A stretch of DNA of 64,000 nt, from positions 1 to 64,000 of the forward strand of contig NZ_JANQJQ010000043.1 of assembly GCF_028281565.1 (NCBI RefSeq), given 5' to 3'. The notes under the pieces are model-generated. The model ran no database searches. It had not been told where the DNA came from and worked only from the letters and a program-made list of their open reading frames with translations. A program made the position numbers and the translations under genes. Of the stretch, positions 49,410 to 58,440 are shown piece after piece. Origin of the DNA: Seonamhaeicola sp. Lineage in GTDB: Bacteria > Bacteroidota > Bacteroidia > Flavobacteriales > Flavobacteriaceae. Position 1 is the first letter of the stretch, and each line of letters begins with the position of its first letter.

Positions 49410-49603
49410 AACCGTGAAAATTTTAATTTTTTATTGAAATTTTAAATGTTTGATTATGTGAGGTTTATAATTCAAAACATCGATGAAATGCATTTTAAAA
49501 CGACAAAATACATTTTTTTCTTGGTGAATATTCTTATTTGTTTTATGTTTGTATCAGAAACCTACTTATGTTGTTAGTCGTCCCCAAGTCTAGCAATGAA
49601 CAA

Positions 49604-49639
49604 AAAAAAGGATAGTAGCCCAAATCTCTATCCTTTTTT
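49604..49639 (-). terminator. Terminator of the phosphomutase-ABC exporter unit
   Basis: AAAAAAGGATAG/CTATCCTTTTTT with a 12-base loop, 23 bases beyond the stop of the ABC exporter gene. It can work in both directions. The rest of the 290-base spacer 49372-49661 shows no gene. Confidence 0.88.
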
Positions 49640-49661
49640 ACTTTTTATAGGGGTTTAAAAC

Positions 49662-51503
49662 TTAATCCAGGCTTTGCATGTCTACAAGTTTTTTGTAGGT
49701 GCCTTTTTTAGCAATTAACTCATTATGTTTGCCCTGTTCAACAATTTTACCTTTTTTCAGTACTATAATTTCATCGGCATTTTGAATGGTGGAAAGGCGG
49801 TGCGCAATAACGATGGAGGTTCTATTTTTCATCATGTTTTCAAGAGCTACTTGAACAACACGTTCACTTTCTGTATCCAGAGCAGAAGTAGCTTCATCCA
49901 GTAGCATAATTGGAGGGTCTTTAATAATGGCCCTTGCAATACTTAAACGTTGTTTTTGTCCTCCGGAAAGTTTGCCTCCCGAATCACCAATATTTGTATT
50001 AATAGCATTACCGCCCTCCAAGTCTTTAACAAACTCCCAGGCATTGGCTATTTTTAAAGCTTCAATGATGTCTTCATCCGTAGCATCTACTTTTCCTAAA
50101 AGCAGGTTCTCTTTAATACTTTCATTAAAAAGAATCGCGTCCTGAGTTACAATTCCCAGGAGACTCCTTAAAGAACCGGTAGATAAATCCCGGATATCTA
50201 TACCATCAATTAAAATTTGTCCTTTATTGACATCATAAAAACGCGTGATTAGGTTAGCTATGGTTGATTTCCCACCACCGGATTGACCAACCAAAGCAAC
50301 TGTTTTTCCTTTTGGAATAGTTAACGAAAAGTCCTTTAAAACATAGTCGTCCTTATATTTAAACCAAACGTTTTTGAATTCAATTTCAGAGTTGAACCCA
50401 TCTTTTTCAATGGCATTTTCTTTGTCCATTAATGGGTTTTCAGTGTCCATTATTTCCTGAATCCTTTCGGCTGCGGCACCTCCTTTTTTAACATTAACCA
50501 AGCCTCTTGAGATGGCTTTTGCGGGTGTTAAAATATTATAAGCCAAACCAATGTAAACAATGAATTTACTACCGTCCAGAAACAACTTGGAATCCCCGCC
50601 AATGATTAGGTTACCACCATACCATAAAATGATAGAGATCATACAAATACCTAAAAATTCACTGGTTGGTGAGGCCAAATTTTGCCTGTTCAATAGCTTA
50701 TTGGAAAAAATATAGTAGCGACTGGTCGATTCTTGAAATTGGCTATCAAACTTTGCTTCGGCATTAAACCCTTTTATAATTCTAAGGCCCGTAAGCGTCT
50801 CTTCTAAAGTAGATAAAAACAATCCTTGTTCTTTTTGAACCCTGTCTGATTTTCGCTTTAAACTTTTTCCAATTTTAGAAATTATAAAGCCCATTATTGG
50901 TATAAACACAAAGACAAATAACGTTAGTTTTGTACTTATAATAAGCATAGCTGCCAAAGTGAATAGAATTGTTAAAGGTTCTCTAACAATGAGCTCTAAT
51001 ACGGGGAGCATGGAGTACTGCAGGTCATTGACATCGCCTGTTACTCTGGCAATGATATCACCTTTTCTTTTTTCGGAAAAGAAAGATAAAGGTAAATCCA
51101 GAACTTTTTTATAAACGGCATTTCGGATGTCTCTAATGACCCCATTTCTTAAAAAAACCATGAAATAGTTAGCTAAATAGCCGGAGATGTTTTTAAGAAA
51201 AAAAGTTATAACAATTAAAATGATGACAAATATTAAGGCTTTAGATTTATCGCCACCTGTAAACTCATTCATATAAAAAGCCAAAGAGTCTTCAGCAAAA
51301 TGTCCAATTTCAAATAGTCCGTTATAAACAGGTTTAGTTGTGGGTATGACTTTTTCTTTTTCAAAAATCACATCCAACATAGGCATAAGTGCCACGAAAG
51401 AAAGGGTACCAAATAACGCAAAGAACACATTAGAAATAATGTGTCCTATAGCAAAACGTTTATAAGGGGTGGCGTACCTTAATATTTTAAAAAATTGATC
51501 CAT
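49662..51503 (-). CDS. MsbA-like ABC exporter (fused membrane and ATPase domains)
   Basis: 613-residue half-transporter. Six membrane helices (about 1-330) precede the nucleotide-binding domain with Walker A GQSGGGKST, the Q-loop region GIVTQDAILF, signature LSGGQKQRLSIA, Walker B IMLLDEATSALD and switch IVIAHRLSTI. It functions as a dimer, probably flipping lipid A or another lipid, or exporting a hydrophobic compound. Its start overlaps the stop of the phosphomutase gene by one base (TAATG), so the two are translationally coupled. Confidence 0.92.
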   Translation of the reverse strand: MDQFFKILRYATPYKRFAIGHIISNVFFALFGTLSFVALMPMLDVIFEKEKVIPTTKPVYNGLFEIGHFAEDSLAFYMNEFTGGDKSKALIFVIILIVITFFLKNISGYLANYFMVFLRNGVIRDIRNAVYKKVLDLPLSFFSEKRKGDIIARVTGDVNDLQYSMLPVLELIVREPLTILFTLAAMLIISTKLTLFVFVFIPIMGFIISKIGKSLKRKSDRVQKEQGLFLSTLEETLTGLRIIKGFNAEAKFDSQFQESTSRYYIFSNKLLNRQNLASPTSEFLGICMISIILWYGGNLIIGGDSKLFLDGSKFIVYIGLAYNILTPAKAISRGLVNVKKGGAAAERIQEIMDTENPLMDKENAIEKDGFNSEIEFKNVWFKYKDDYVLKDFSLTIPKGKTVALVGQSGGGKSTIANLITRFYDVNKGQILIDGIDIRDLSTGSLRSLLGIVTQDAILFNESIKENLLLGKVDATDEDIIEALKIANAWEFVKDLEGGNAINTNIGDSGGKLSGGQKQRLSIARAIIKDPPIMLLDEATSALDTESERVVQVALENMMKNRTSIVIAHRLSTIQNADEIIVLKKGKIVEQGKHNELIAKKGTYKKLVDMQSLD

Positions 51504-53233
51504 TAAATGAGTTTCATGTCTTTCAATATGGTGTCAATTTTAGTGTCCAATTCCTGTTCCGTAGTTTTAAATGCTGCCAAATTGTCCAGAGTTGTGTTGG
51601 CACTCACATAGAATTTTATTTTTGGTTCCGTGCCGCTGGGTCTAAGGGCTACCTGGCTGCCATCCTCTGTATAATAAATCAATACGTTAGATTTTGGAAT
51701 GTCTATCGGGCTTTCTTCACCGGTAACCATATTTTTAGAAACCGATAACTGATAATCTTCAACCTTTATAACTTTAGCACCATTAACTTCTGTTAAAGGA
51801 TTTTCCCTGGCATCTACCATCATTTGTTTGATGGCTTCAGCCCCTTCAATACCTTTTTTGGTCAGTGATACTAATTTTTCCTTATAGTAACCATGCTCTA
51901 CATAAAGTTTAATAAGCTCTTCATAGACTGAACTTCCACTGGCTTTGGCCTGAGCAGCAATTTCAATGGCTAAAAGGGTAGAAGTAACGGCATCTTTATC
52001 GCGTACAAAATCACCAACCATATAACCGAAACTTTCTTCACCACCTCCAATAAAGTCTAACTCAGGATGATCGTAAATTAGTTTAGCGATCCATTTAAAT
52101 CCGGTCAGCACAATTTTACTTTCAACACCATAGGCATTCGCCATTTTAGTAAGCATGGGTGTAGAAACTATAGTGGATGCGATAAATTCTTTTCCTTGAA
52201 TTTTCCCCTCGGATTTCCATAGTTTTAAAAGGAAATCGGTCATCATGACCATGGTTTGATTTCCGTTTAAAAGTACCAGTTCATTATTCAAATTTCTAAC
52301 GGCAACACCAAGCCTGTCACAATCAGGGTCGGTACCAATTACAATATCGGCATTCACTTCATCAGCCAATTCCAGGGCCATTTTTAAAGCCGCCGGTTCT
52401 TCAGGGTTTGGCGATTCTACCGTTGGAAAATCGCCATCAGGAACTTCCTGTTCTTTTACAATATGAACATTTTTATAACCGGCACGTTTTAAAGTTTCAG
52501 GAACTGCCGTAATTGAGGTTCCGTGAAGCGAGGTAAATACAATGGTCACATTATCCTTTGCTTCCTGGCTTAATCCTAAACTTCCGTTTTGGACCGATGC
52601 TTCCATAAAAGTATTATCAATATCAGTACTTATATAGTTAATAAGGGCTTCATTGGCTTCAAATTTAATATCAGCATAATCCAAAGCGTTAATGGTGTCA
52701 ATAACAGCGCCGTCATGCGGAGGTACCAATTGCCCGCCATCTTGCCAATATACTTTGTAGCCGTTATATTCCGGTGGATTGTGAGATGCCGTTAAAACGA
52801 TTCCACAGTGACAATTTAAATGTCTTACCGCAAACGACAATTCCGGAGTGGGACGTAAATCCTCGAACAAATACACTTCAATACCATTGGCTGAAAACAC
52901 ATCGGCTACCACTTTTGCCAAAGTCTTACTATTGTGTCTGCAGTCATAGGCAATGACCGTTTTGATGTTTTCACCGGGGAAAGATGCTTTTAAATAATTA
53001 CTTAAACCCTGGGTGCTTTTACCTAAGGTGTATTTATTTATTCTGTTGGTCCCCACACCCATGATACCACGCATACCGCCGGTACCAAATTCCAAATCTT
53101 TATAAAAACTTTCTTGAATGTCTTCAGGATCATTAGCAATACTATCTTTAATAAATTGCTGTGTTTCTTCATCAAAAGTTGGCGTTAGCCAGGTATTTAT
53201 TCTGTCTAAAATTTTTGGTTCAATGTAAATCAT
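51503..53233 (-). CDS. Phosphohexomutase (phosphoglucomutase/phosphomannomutase family)
   Basis: 576 residues. The catalytic phosphoserine lies in [15 protein letters not shown], metal-binding loop [10 protein letters not shown], sugar-binding loop GGEESFGYM and phosphate-binding loop [13 protein letters not shown]. The long form with four domains matches PgcA-like alpha-phosphoglucomutases. It interconverts hexose 1- and 6-phosphates for glycogen, nucleotide-sugar and envelope synthesis. A -7 element TACTTTTG lies at 53264-53257, 24 bases before the start. The coupled ABC exporter downstream suggests an envelope link. Confidence 0.93.
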   Translation of the reverse strand: MIYIEPKILDRINTWLTPTFDEETQQFIKDSIANDPEDIQESFYKDLEFGTGGMRGIMGVGTNRINKYTLGKSTQGLSNYLKASFPGENIKTVIAYDCRHNSKTLAKVVADVFSANGIEVYLFEDLRPTPELSFAVRHLNCHCGIVLTASHNPPEYNGYKVYWQDGGQLVPPHDGAVIDTINALDYADIKFEANEALINYISTDIDNTFMEASVQNGSLGLSQEAKDNVTIVFTSLHGTSITAVPETLKRAGYKNVHIVKEQEVPDGDFPTVESPNPEEPAALKMALELADEVNADIVIGTDPDCDRLGVAVRNLNNELVLLNGNQTMVMMTDFLLKLWKSEGKIQGKEFIASTIVSTPMLTKMANAYGVESKIVLTGFKWIAKLIYDHPELDFIGGGEESFGYMVGDFVRDKDAVTSTLLAIEIAAQAKASGSSVYEELIKLYVEHGYYKEKLVSLTKKGIEGAEAIKQMMVDARENPLTEVNGAKVIKVEDYQLSVSKNMVTGEESPIDIPKSNVLIYYTEDGSQVALRPSGTEPKIKFYVSANTTLDNLAAFKTTEQELDTKIDTILKDMKLI

Positions 53234-53346
53234 AGCGTGGTTAAATAATTACAGTACAAAAGTAATCAAATGATTAAAAACTAAGTTTAAAAAGTTACTA
53301 TTTTGAAGTATTTGTTACGAAAACGAAATAGCTGTTTTCTTATTTT

Positions 53347-54294
53347 CTATAAATTCAAATTATCTTTAATAGTATACCGTTTTTTGCCTTGTTTGGTGCG
53401 TAAAACAATTTCACCCAAAAATCCGGCAACAAAAAACTGTGTACCAATAATCATAGTAGTAAGTGCAATGTAAAATTGTGGTCGCTGTGTAATAAGTCTG
53501 CCACCGGGATTTAAGTACAACTTATCAATCCCTAAATAAAGTGAAAAGCCAAAACCAATTATAAACATAATGACTCCTAAAGCACCGAATAAATGCATGG
53601 GACGTTTACCAAAACGAGAAATGAACCAAATGGTTATAAGGTCTAAAAAACCATGTAAAAAGCGGTTCATCCCAAATTTGGTGACACCGTATTTTCTGGC
53701 TTGATGCTGAACAACCTTTTCACCAATTTTTGCAAATCCGGCGTTCTTTGAAAGAACAGGAATATAACGATGCATTTCACCGTTGACATCAATGTTTTTT
53801 ACAACTTCACTTTTGTAAGCTTTTAAACCGCAGTTGAAATCATGTAATTTAACACCAGAGGTTCTTCTTGCAGCCCAATTGAATAATTTAGAAGGCAGGT
53901 TTTTAGAAATTACGGAGTCATAGCGTTTCTTTTTCCAACCGGAAACCAGATCGAAACCGTCATTTACAATCATGTCGTAAAGCGCCGGTATTTCTTCAGG
54001 ACTATCCTGTAAATCGGCATCCATAGTAATAACCACATCGCCACTTGTTTTTTCAAATCCGGCGTGTAATGCCTGCGATTTTCCAAAGTTTTTCAGAAAC
54101 CGAATGCCTTTTACATGGTCATTTTTGGCGGACAGGTCAGTTATAACATGCCATGAATCATCTGTACTACCGTCATCAATAAAAATGATTTCATAAGAAA
54201 AATGATTGGATTGCATAACACCTGCAATCCAATCATGTAATTCTTTTAAAGAGTCTTGTTCGTTAAGTAGTGGTATAACTACAGATATGTTCAT
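53347..54294 (-). CDS. Family 2 glycosyltransferase with two C-terminal membrane helices
   Basis: 315 residues. The GT-A domain (1-225) has VVIPLLNEQDSLKEL, IDDGSTDDSW, and DADLQDSPEEI holding the metal-binding D-x-D-like residues, followed by two membrane helices at about 230-255 and 268-295. This is the DPM1/GtrB/ArnC-like class that transfers a sugar from a nucleotide donor to polyprenyl phosphate at the inner membrane. Donor and product are unknown. The DUF4199 gene lies 41 bases upstream and is probably cotranscribed. Confidence 0.92.
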   Translation of the reverse strand: MNISVVIPLLNEQDSLKELHDWIAGVMQSNHFSYEIIFIDDGSTDDSWHVITDLSAKNDHVKGIRFLKNFGKSQALHAGFEKTSGDVVITMDADLQDSPEEIPALYDMIVNDGFDLVSGWKKKRYDSVISKNLPSKLFNWAARRTSGVKLHDFNCGLKAYKSEVVKNIDVNGEMHRYIPVLSKNAGFAKIGEKVVQHQARKYGVTKFGMNRFLHGFLDLITIWFISRFGKRPMHLFGALGVIMFIIGFGFSLYLGIDKLYLNPGGRLITQRPQFYIALTTMIIGTQFFVAGFLGEIVLRTKQGKKRYTIKDNLNL

Positions 54295-54335
54295 TTAAGG
54301 ATTTTCAAAATTTGATAATTTCAAAAATAATGAAT

Positions 54336-54869
54336 TTATTCTGTCTCCGGTTTACTTTTTTTCATAATTAAAGCTACGATTAAACCAATTATGGTGAAAA
54401 ATACCAAGCTTTGAGCTATCTGCAATAATTGCGTTTTCAAAGAAAAAATGTTTTGGTTTTCCATAGCTTCAACCTGTTCGGCTATCTTCTCAGGAGGGGC
54501 ACCAAATCTTTCCATCATCAGTATGGTCTTTTCTGTTGCTATTTCTTTCAATGTATTTGCCGCTTCAGGGTCAATAACATTGAACAAAATAATGCTTACA
54601 ACAGAGCTGATCACAATCCCCAAAGCAACTGTTATAAAATAAGATGTAAACGCTTGTTTGAAAGTCATATAACCACCTAAAATCCCTTTGGATTTGGCAG
54701 TGGAAACTACCCCAAAGATGACAATTGCTACGGGAAGAATCAATAAATTGACCCAAAAGTTAACTAATAATTCTAAATTTAAAGCATAGCCTATAACGGT
54801 CCACAGTGTTAGGGCAGCTCCTAAATACAACCCATACTCTTTGGCAGAAGATTTAAAAGATTTTTCCAT
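54336..54869 (-). CDS. DUF4199-family membrane protein
   Basis: 177 residues with about four membrane segments: 13-30, 36-53, 73-98 and 145-167. The start (EYGLYLGAALTLWTVIGYALN) and the GYMTFKQAFTSYF stretch after helix 2 are typical of DUF4199, a Bacteroidota family of unknown function often encoded next to a DPM1-like glycosyltransferase, as here. A loop of about 40 residues (100-140) lies between helices 3 and 4. A -7 element TATCTTTG is present at 54913-54906. Confidence 0.85.
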   Translation of the reverse strand: MEKSFKSSAKEYGLYLGAALTLWTVIGYALNLELLVNFWVNLLILPVAIVIFGVVSTAKSKGILGGYMTFKQAFTSYFITVALGIVISSVVSIILFNVIDPEAANTLKEIATEKTILMMERFGAPPEKIAEQVEAMENQNIFSLKTQLLQIAQSLVFFTIIGLIVALIMKKSKPETE

Positions 54870-54958
54870 AATATTTGTTTATTTGTTAGTTGACTGGTTA
54901 GTATCCAAAGATACCAAATAGTTACACAAAAAGTTAAAATAAAAAATGCTAAAAAGTA

Positions 54959-54988
54959 TTGTGGATTTGTAAAAAATACTTAAATTTG
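54959..54988 (+). promoter_or_regulatory. Housekeeping promoter of rpmE2
   Basis: TTG (54959-54961), 19 bases, TAAATTTG (54981-54988), matching the TTTG/N19/TAnnTTTG layout of the main Bacteroidota sigma factor. The leader to the ATG is about 35 bases. Confidence 0.65.
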
Positions 54989-55026
54989 CACCTCGAAAAA
55001 TTAAAGATTATTTAAAGCGTAAAGCG

Positions 55027-55278
55027 ATGAAAAAAGGTATACACCCAGAAAATTACAGATTAGTAGCATTTAAAGATATGTCTAATGATGATGTATTTTT
55101 AACTAAATCTACTGCAGAGACTAATGAAACTATTGAGGTTGATGGTGTTGAGTATCCGCTTGTAAAAATGGAGATTTCAAGAACATCGCACCCTTACTAT
55201 ACCGGTAAATCTAAATTAGTAGATACTGCCGGACGTATTGATAAGTTCAAAACTAAATACGCTAAGTTTAAAAAGTAA
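55027..55278 (+). CDS. rpmE2: 50S ribosomal protein L31, type B
   Basis: 83 residues, starting [19 protein letters not shown], with [28 protein letters not shown] at the end. It lacks the zinc-binding cysteines of type A L31 and has the extra loop of type B, which identifies the zinc-free form. As part of the large ribosomal subunit it forms an intersubunit bridge. It is a single-gene unit with a clear promoter and a terminator at 55306-55330. No other ribosomal genes are nearby, which is normal for L31. Confidence 0.97.
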   Translation: MKKGIHPENYRLVAFKDMSNDDVFLTKSTAETNETIEVDGVEYPLVKMEISRTSHPYYTGKSKLVDTAGRIDKFKTKYAKFKK

Positions 55279-55305
55279 GCTTAACGTTATTATAATACAT
55301 GTGAA

Positions 55306-55330
55306 GCCTTTCTATACCGGAAAGGCTTTT
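55306..55330 (+). terminator. Terminator of rpmE2
   Basis: AAGCCTTTC/GAAAGGCTT with a 7-base loop, then a T run. It lies 28 bases after the stop. Confidence 0.88.
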
Positions 55331-55392
55331 TTATTTTATGCTTTTAAGCTACTTTTGATATCGCAACCATGGTTTAAAGTTGAAAAGTGGTA

Positions 55393-55424
55393 AACTTTTA
55401 ACTTTTTACTTTTAACTTTTAGCT
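55393..55424. repeat. Tandem AACTTTT heptamer array before the GlmU-family gene
   Basis: Four imperfect copies of A-A-C-T-T-T-T(-T) in a row, ending 4 bases before the ATG at 55429. The array occupies the leader of the gene, where copy-number change would alter spacing to the start codon. Confidence 0.65.
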
Positions 55425-55428
55425 ACTT

Positions 55429-56604
55429 ATGAATTATATCCTGTTTGACGGACCCTCTCGAAATAATTTATTGCCATTTACTTATACAAGACCGGTAGCT
55501 GATATCAGAATAGGTATTTTAACCATTCGTGAAAAATGGGAAACCTATCTGGATACTACCACAACAACGGTAACCGAAGATTATTTATCGGACAAGTTTC
55601 CCATGGTGGAAATGGATGAGAATATTATGATAAATGCGTCTTATTTACCTAATTTAGAGTTGGTGGAAATGATAAAAAGCCTTCAGGAAAGCCAGGCCAT
55701 TTTTAAGGGTGAAGATGTCATAGCGTTCTATTCAAAAGAAGGTCAGGAAGATATTGATTTTGATTCTTACGAGGCTCTTGAGTTTGATGATAGCTGCATT
55801 AAGATTGAGTATACCTGGGATATTTTTTCTAAGAACGGTGTGGCCATTCAAGAGGATTTTGACCTAATTACAAAAAATAGAAAATCGCATTCTATTCCTG
55901 AAACTACGGTAGCATTTCATTCGGAAAATATCTTTATCGAAGAAGGCGCCAAATTACCATTATGTTCCTTAAATGCAGAAAAAGGCCCTATTTATATAGG
56001 GAAGAACACTGAAATTATGGAGGGATCCATGATTCGGGGGCCATTCGCCCTATGCGAGAATGCCATTGTAAAAATGGCGGCTAAAATTTACGGACCAACA
56101 ACTATAGGCCCGTACAGCAAAATTGGAGGTGAAGTTGACAATGTTGTTATTTTCGGATATTCAAGTAAAGGACATGATGGCTTTTTGGGGAATTCTGTTT
56201 TAGGCGAATGGTGTAATTTGGGCGCAGATACCAACACCTCTAACTTAAAAAATAATTATGCTGAGGTAAGGCTGTGGGATTATCAATCAGAAGGCTTCGC
56301 CAAAACCGGGTTACAGTTTTGTGGTTTAATGATGGGAGACCATAGTAAAGCGGGTATCAATACCATGTTTAATACGGGGACTGTGGTAGGTGTTAGTGCT
56401 AATGTTTTTGGCAGTGGTTTTCCCAGAAATTTTGTGCCTAGTTTCAGCTGGGGTGGCAGTGCCGGTTTTACAACTTATTTGACTAAAAAAGTGTTTGAAG
56501 TAGCCAAAGTGGTGATGGCCAGGCGTAAAGAAGAATTCACAGATCAGGATAAACAAATTTTAGAGCACATTTTTGAAGAAACTAAAAAATACCGACGTGA
56601 GTAA
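55429..56604 (+). CDS. GlmU-family putative sugar nucleotidyltransferase
   Basis: 391 residues. It starts LFDGPSRNNLLPFTYTRPVADIRIGILTIREKWE, the signature of the Bacteroidota GlmU family. The N-terminal half (to about 160) resembles a degenerate nucleotidyltransferase domain. From about 180 a left-handed beta-helix of hexapeptide repeats follows (for example GPIYIGKNTEIMEGSMIRGPFAL and MAAKIYGPTTIGPY), as in acetyltransferases. It may supply UDP-GlcNAc-type precursors, but the canonical GlmU catalytic loop is not evident, so activity is uncertain. It lies 150 bases downstream of rpmE2. Confidence 0.85.
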   Translation: MNYILFDGPSRNNLLPFTYTRPVADIRIGILTIREKWETYLDTTTTTVTEDYLSDKFPMVEMDENIMINASYLPNLELVEMIKSLQESQAIFKGEDVIAFYSKEGQEDIDFDSYEALEFDDSCIKIEYTWDIFSKNGVAIQEDFDLITKNRKSHSIPETTVAFHSENIFIEEGAKLPLCSLNAEKGPIYIGKNTEIMEGSMIRGPFALCENAIVKMAAKIYGPTTIGPYSKIGGEVDNVVIFGYSSKGHDGFLGNSVLGEWCNLGADTNTSNLKNNYAEVRLWDYQSEGFAKTGLQFCGLMMGDHSKAGINTMFNTGTVVGVSANVFGSGFPRNFVPSFSWGGSAGFTTYLTKKVFEVAKVVMARRKEEFTDQDKQILEHIFEETKKYRRE

Positions 56605-56638
56605 AAATTAGTAACTTTAGTTCCAACAAAACTAAGTT

Positions 56639-57553
56639 ATGAAGCATTTTTGCTGTTTACTTATATTTTTATCTACCTTTCTTACAGTTTCGCAAACGGA
56701 TGCCTATAAAGTAGTTAATGTTGAATTAAACTCAGAACACCCCCATTTTGGACTGATGCCTATAGGTGAAAATAAAATACTTTTCACGTCATACTTATTA
56801 GATAAAAAAGAACGCCCCAAAAAAAAACAAGGCGTACCGGTTTTAACCGTTTTTCAAGCGGCTATTTCAAGTGAGGGACATATAACTAATGAGGTTCCGG
56901 TTCAAATCGATCCAAAACAAAATATTGTGAATATTACCAGTGCTACTATATCTCCCAACGGAAAAAACCTCTTTATAACCACCAGATACTCCTATAAAAA
57001 TAAGCCCCAGGGTAATTTCAATATGGATAATTTTCATATAGAAATTGGAGAATACAAAGCAGGTGTTGGTTGGACCAATTTTAAAGTGCTTCCGTTTTGC
57101 AAACTAAAATATTCTTATGCGCATCCGGCATTAAGTAAAGATGGAAAGATCCTTTACTTTACTGCGAATGTTAGAGGCGGAAGGGAAACTACCAGAGGCG
57201 GTTCGGATATTTTTAAGGTGGATGTTTTAGGGAACAACACTTATGGTGAACCCAAAAATTTAGGAAGCAAAGTAAACTCTTACAGTAGGGAAATGTTTCC
57301 TGTCATTGCCAATGATAATACCTTGTATTTCGCATCAAACAGGCCCGGTGGTTTTGGTGGCTATGATGTTTATAAAAGTGTTATGGATGAACATGGTGTA
57401 TTTACAAAAGCTGAAAAATTACCCAAACCCTTAAATAGTAATAAAGATGATTTTTCATTGATCACAAATGATAATGGTGCATCCGGGTATTTGTCGTCTA
57501 AAAGATTAAAAGGAAAAGGCGATGATGATATTTACTATTTCAAAAAGAAGTAA
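56639..57553 (+). CDS. Secreted PD40/WD40-like beta-propeller protein
   Basis: 304 residues with a signal peptide (1-19, ending TVSQ). PD40-type repeats contribute beta-propeller blades: ATISPNGKNLFITT, AHPALSKDGKILYFTANVRGG, FPVIANDNTLYFASNRPGGFGGYDVYKS, and a final DDFSLITNDNGASGYLSSKRLKGKGDDDIYYF. Similar blades occur in OmpA-linked propeller proteins of Bacteroidota, but this one lacks an OmpA domain. It is probably periplasmic or envelope-bound; no enzymatic function is expected. It lies 34 bases after the GlmU-family gene. Confidence 0.83.
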   Translation: MKHFCCLLIFLSTFLTVSQTDAYKVVNVELNSEHPHFGLMPIGENKILFTSYLLDKKERPKKKQGVPVLTVFQAAISSEGHITNEVPVQIDPKQNIVNITSATISPNGKNLFITTRYSYKNKPQGNFNMDNFHIEIGEYKAGVGWTNFKVLPFCKLKYSYAHPALSKDGKILYFTANVRGGRETTRGGSDIFKVDVLGNNTYGEPKNLGSKVNSYSREMFPVIANDNTLYFASNRPGGFGGYDVYKSVMDEHGVFTKAEKLPKPLNSNKDDFSLITNDNGASGYLSSKRLKGKGDDDIYYFKKK

Positions 57554-57558
57554 AACTT

Positions 57559-57894
57559 ATGTTAGGAATTATATTAATCATTTTTATCGGAAAATATTTT
57601 TATGAACTTGCTCAGGATTATTACAAACACAGGTGGTTATATGCTATATTAGGAATTGTTGTGTACTATGCAGGAACTGGTGTTGGAGGAGTTGTTTTAG
57701 GGGTTATGAATGAATTGTTTGGTCTGAATATCAATTGGGACAATACGTTATTGATGACCTTTATTGCTTTACCTTTTGGTATTGGGGCATCAGGTTTATT
57801 CTATTTCCTCTTGAGAAGAAATTGGAAAAAAGCAAAAATAGAGATCAAAGACGAAATTCAGGATATTGGCAGGAATCCCGAGGAAAATATTTAG
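57559..57894 (+). CDS. Small membrane protein of unknown function
   Basis: 111 residues with three hydrophobic segments: about 1-11, 26-48 and 60-85, the middle one glycine-rich (YAGTGVGGVVLGVMNELF). A polar, charged C-terminal tail (KKAKIEIKDEIQDIGRNPEENI) follows. It begins 5 bases after the PD40 gene and is probably cotranscribed with it. It converges on the acetyltransferase gene with only 3 bases between stop codons. No family was recognised. Confidence 0.68.
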   Translation: MLGIILIIFIGKYFYELAQDYYKHRWLYAILGIVVYYAGTGVGGVVLGVMNELFGLNINWDNTLLMTFIALPFGIGASGLFYFLLRRNWKKAKIEIKDEIQDIGRNPEENI

Positions 57895-57897
57895 TGT

Positions 57898-58440
57898 TTA
57901 TTCAGGAAGCCAATCCGTTTTTTTAATTCTAAAGATGTTTACTTCATTTCCATTGTAGATCGTACGTTTTTCTAAAGACATCCCGTTTTTTAATGCTACA
58001 TTTTCAGAAGGTTTATTGGTCAGGCTGATTATAGAGATTATAGAATCTGTCAAATGATTTGAAAACGCATAGTCCCTGCATTTTTTAGCAGCTTCGGTAG
58101 CATACCCTTTATTCCAGAATTCAGGAAGCAATGAATAACCAATTTCAATTTCCCGGATTTGGTCAACAGTTTGAACCAACAGGCCACAGTGTCCGATTAA
58201 ATTTTCGGAATCTTTTTCAATAAGGGCGTTCATGCCTCCAAGGTTATTGTTATACCGATAAAATTGTTTGTCGTACCATTTTTGGCATTCAATTTCCGGG
58301 GCTTCTAATGCAGCTTCCCAATATTTTGAGGTCTCCGGGTTTTCGTGAAACTTTAGCCAGGCATCAAAATCAGACCATTGTACTTTCCTGAATCTAAGCC
58401 TTTTAGTTTCTTCGTTTTCAAGTAATAACCTATTCTTCAA
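57898..58440 (-). CDS. GNAT-family N-acetyltransferase (RimJ/RimL-like)
   Basis: 180 residues. Starts LLLENEETKRLRFRKVQWSDFDAWLKF, with the acetyl-CoA site IEIGYSLLPEFWNKGYATEAAKKCRDYAF and a later NKPSENVALKNGM. This is the RimJ/RimL-type acetyltransferase fold; the acceptor could be a protein N-terminus or a small amine. It starts with TTG at 58440, and its first 11 bases overlap the end of the peptide-binding protein gene, so translation is probably coupled to that gene. Confidence 0.88.
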   Translation of the reverse strand: MKNRLLLENEETKRLRFRKVQWSDFDAWLKFHENPETSKYWEAALEAPEIECQKWYDKQFYRYNNNLGGMNALIEKDSENLIGHCGLLVQTVDQIREIEIGYSLLPEFWNKGYATEAAKKCRDYAFSNHLTDSIISIISLTNKPSENVALKNGMSLEKRTIYNGNEVNIFRIKKTDWLPE

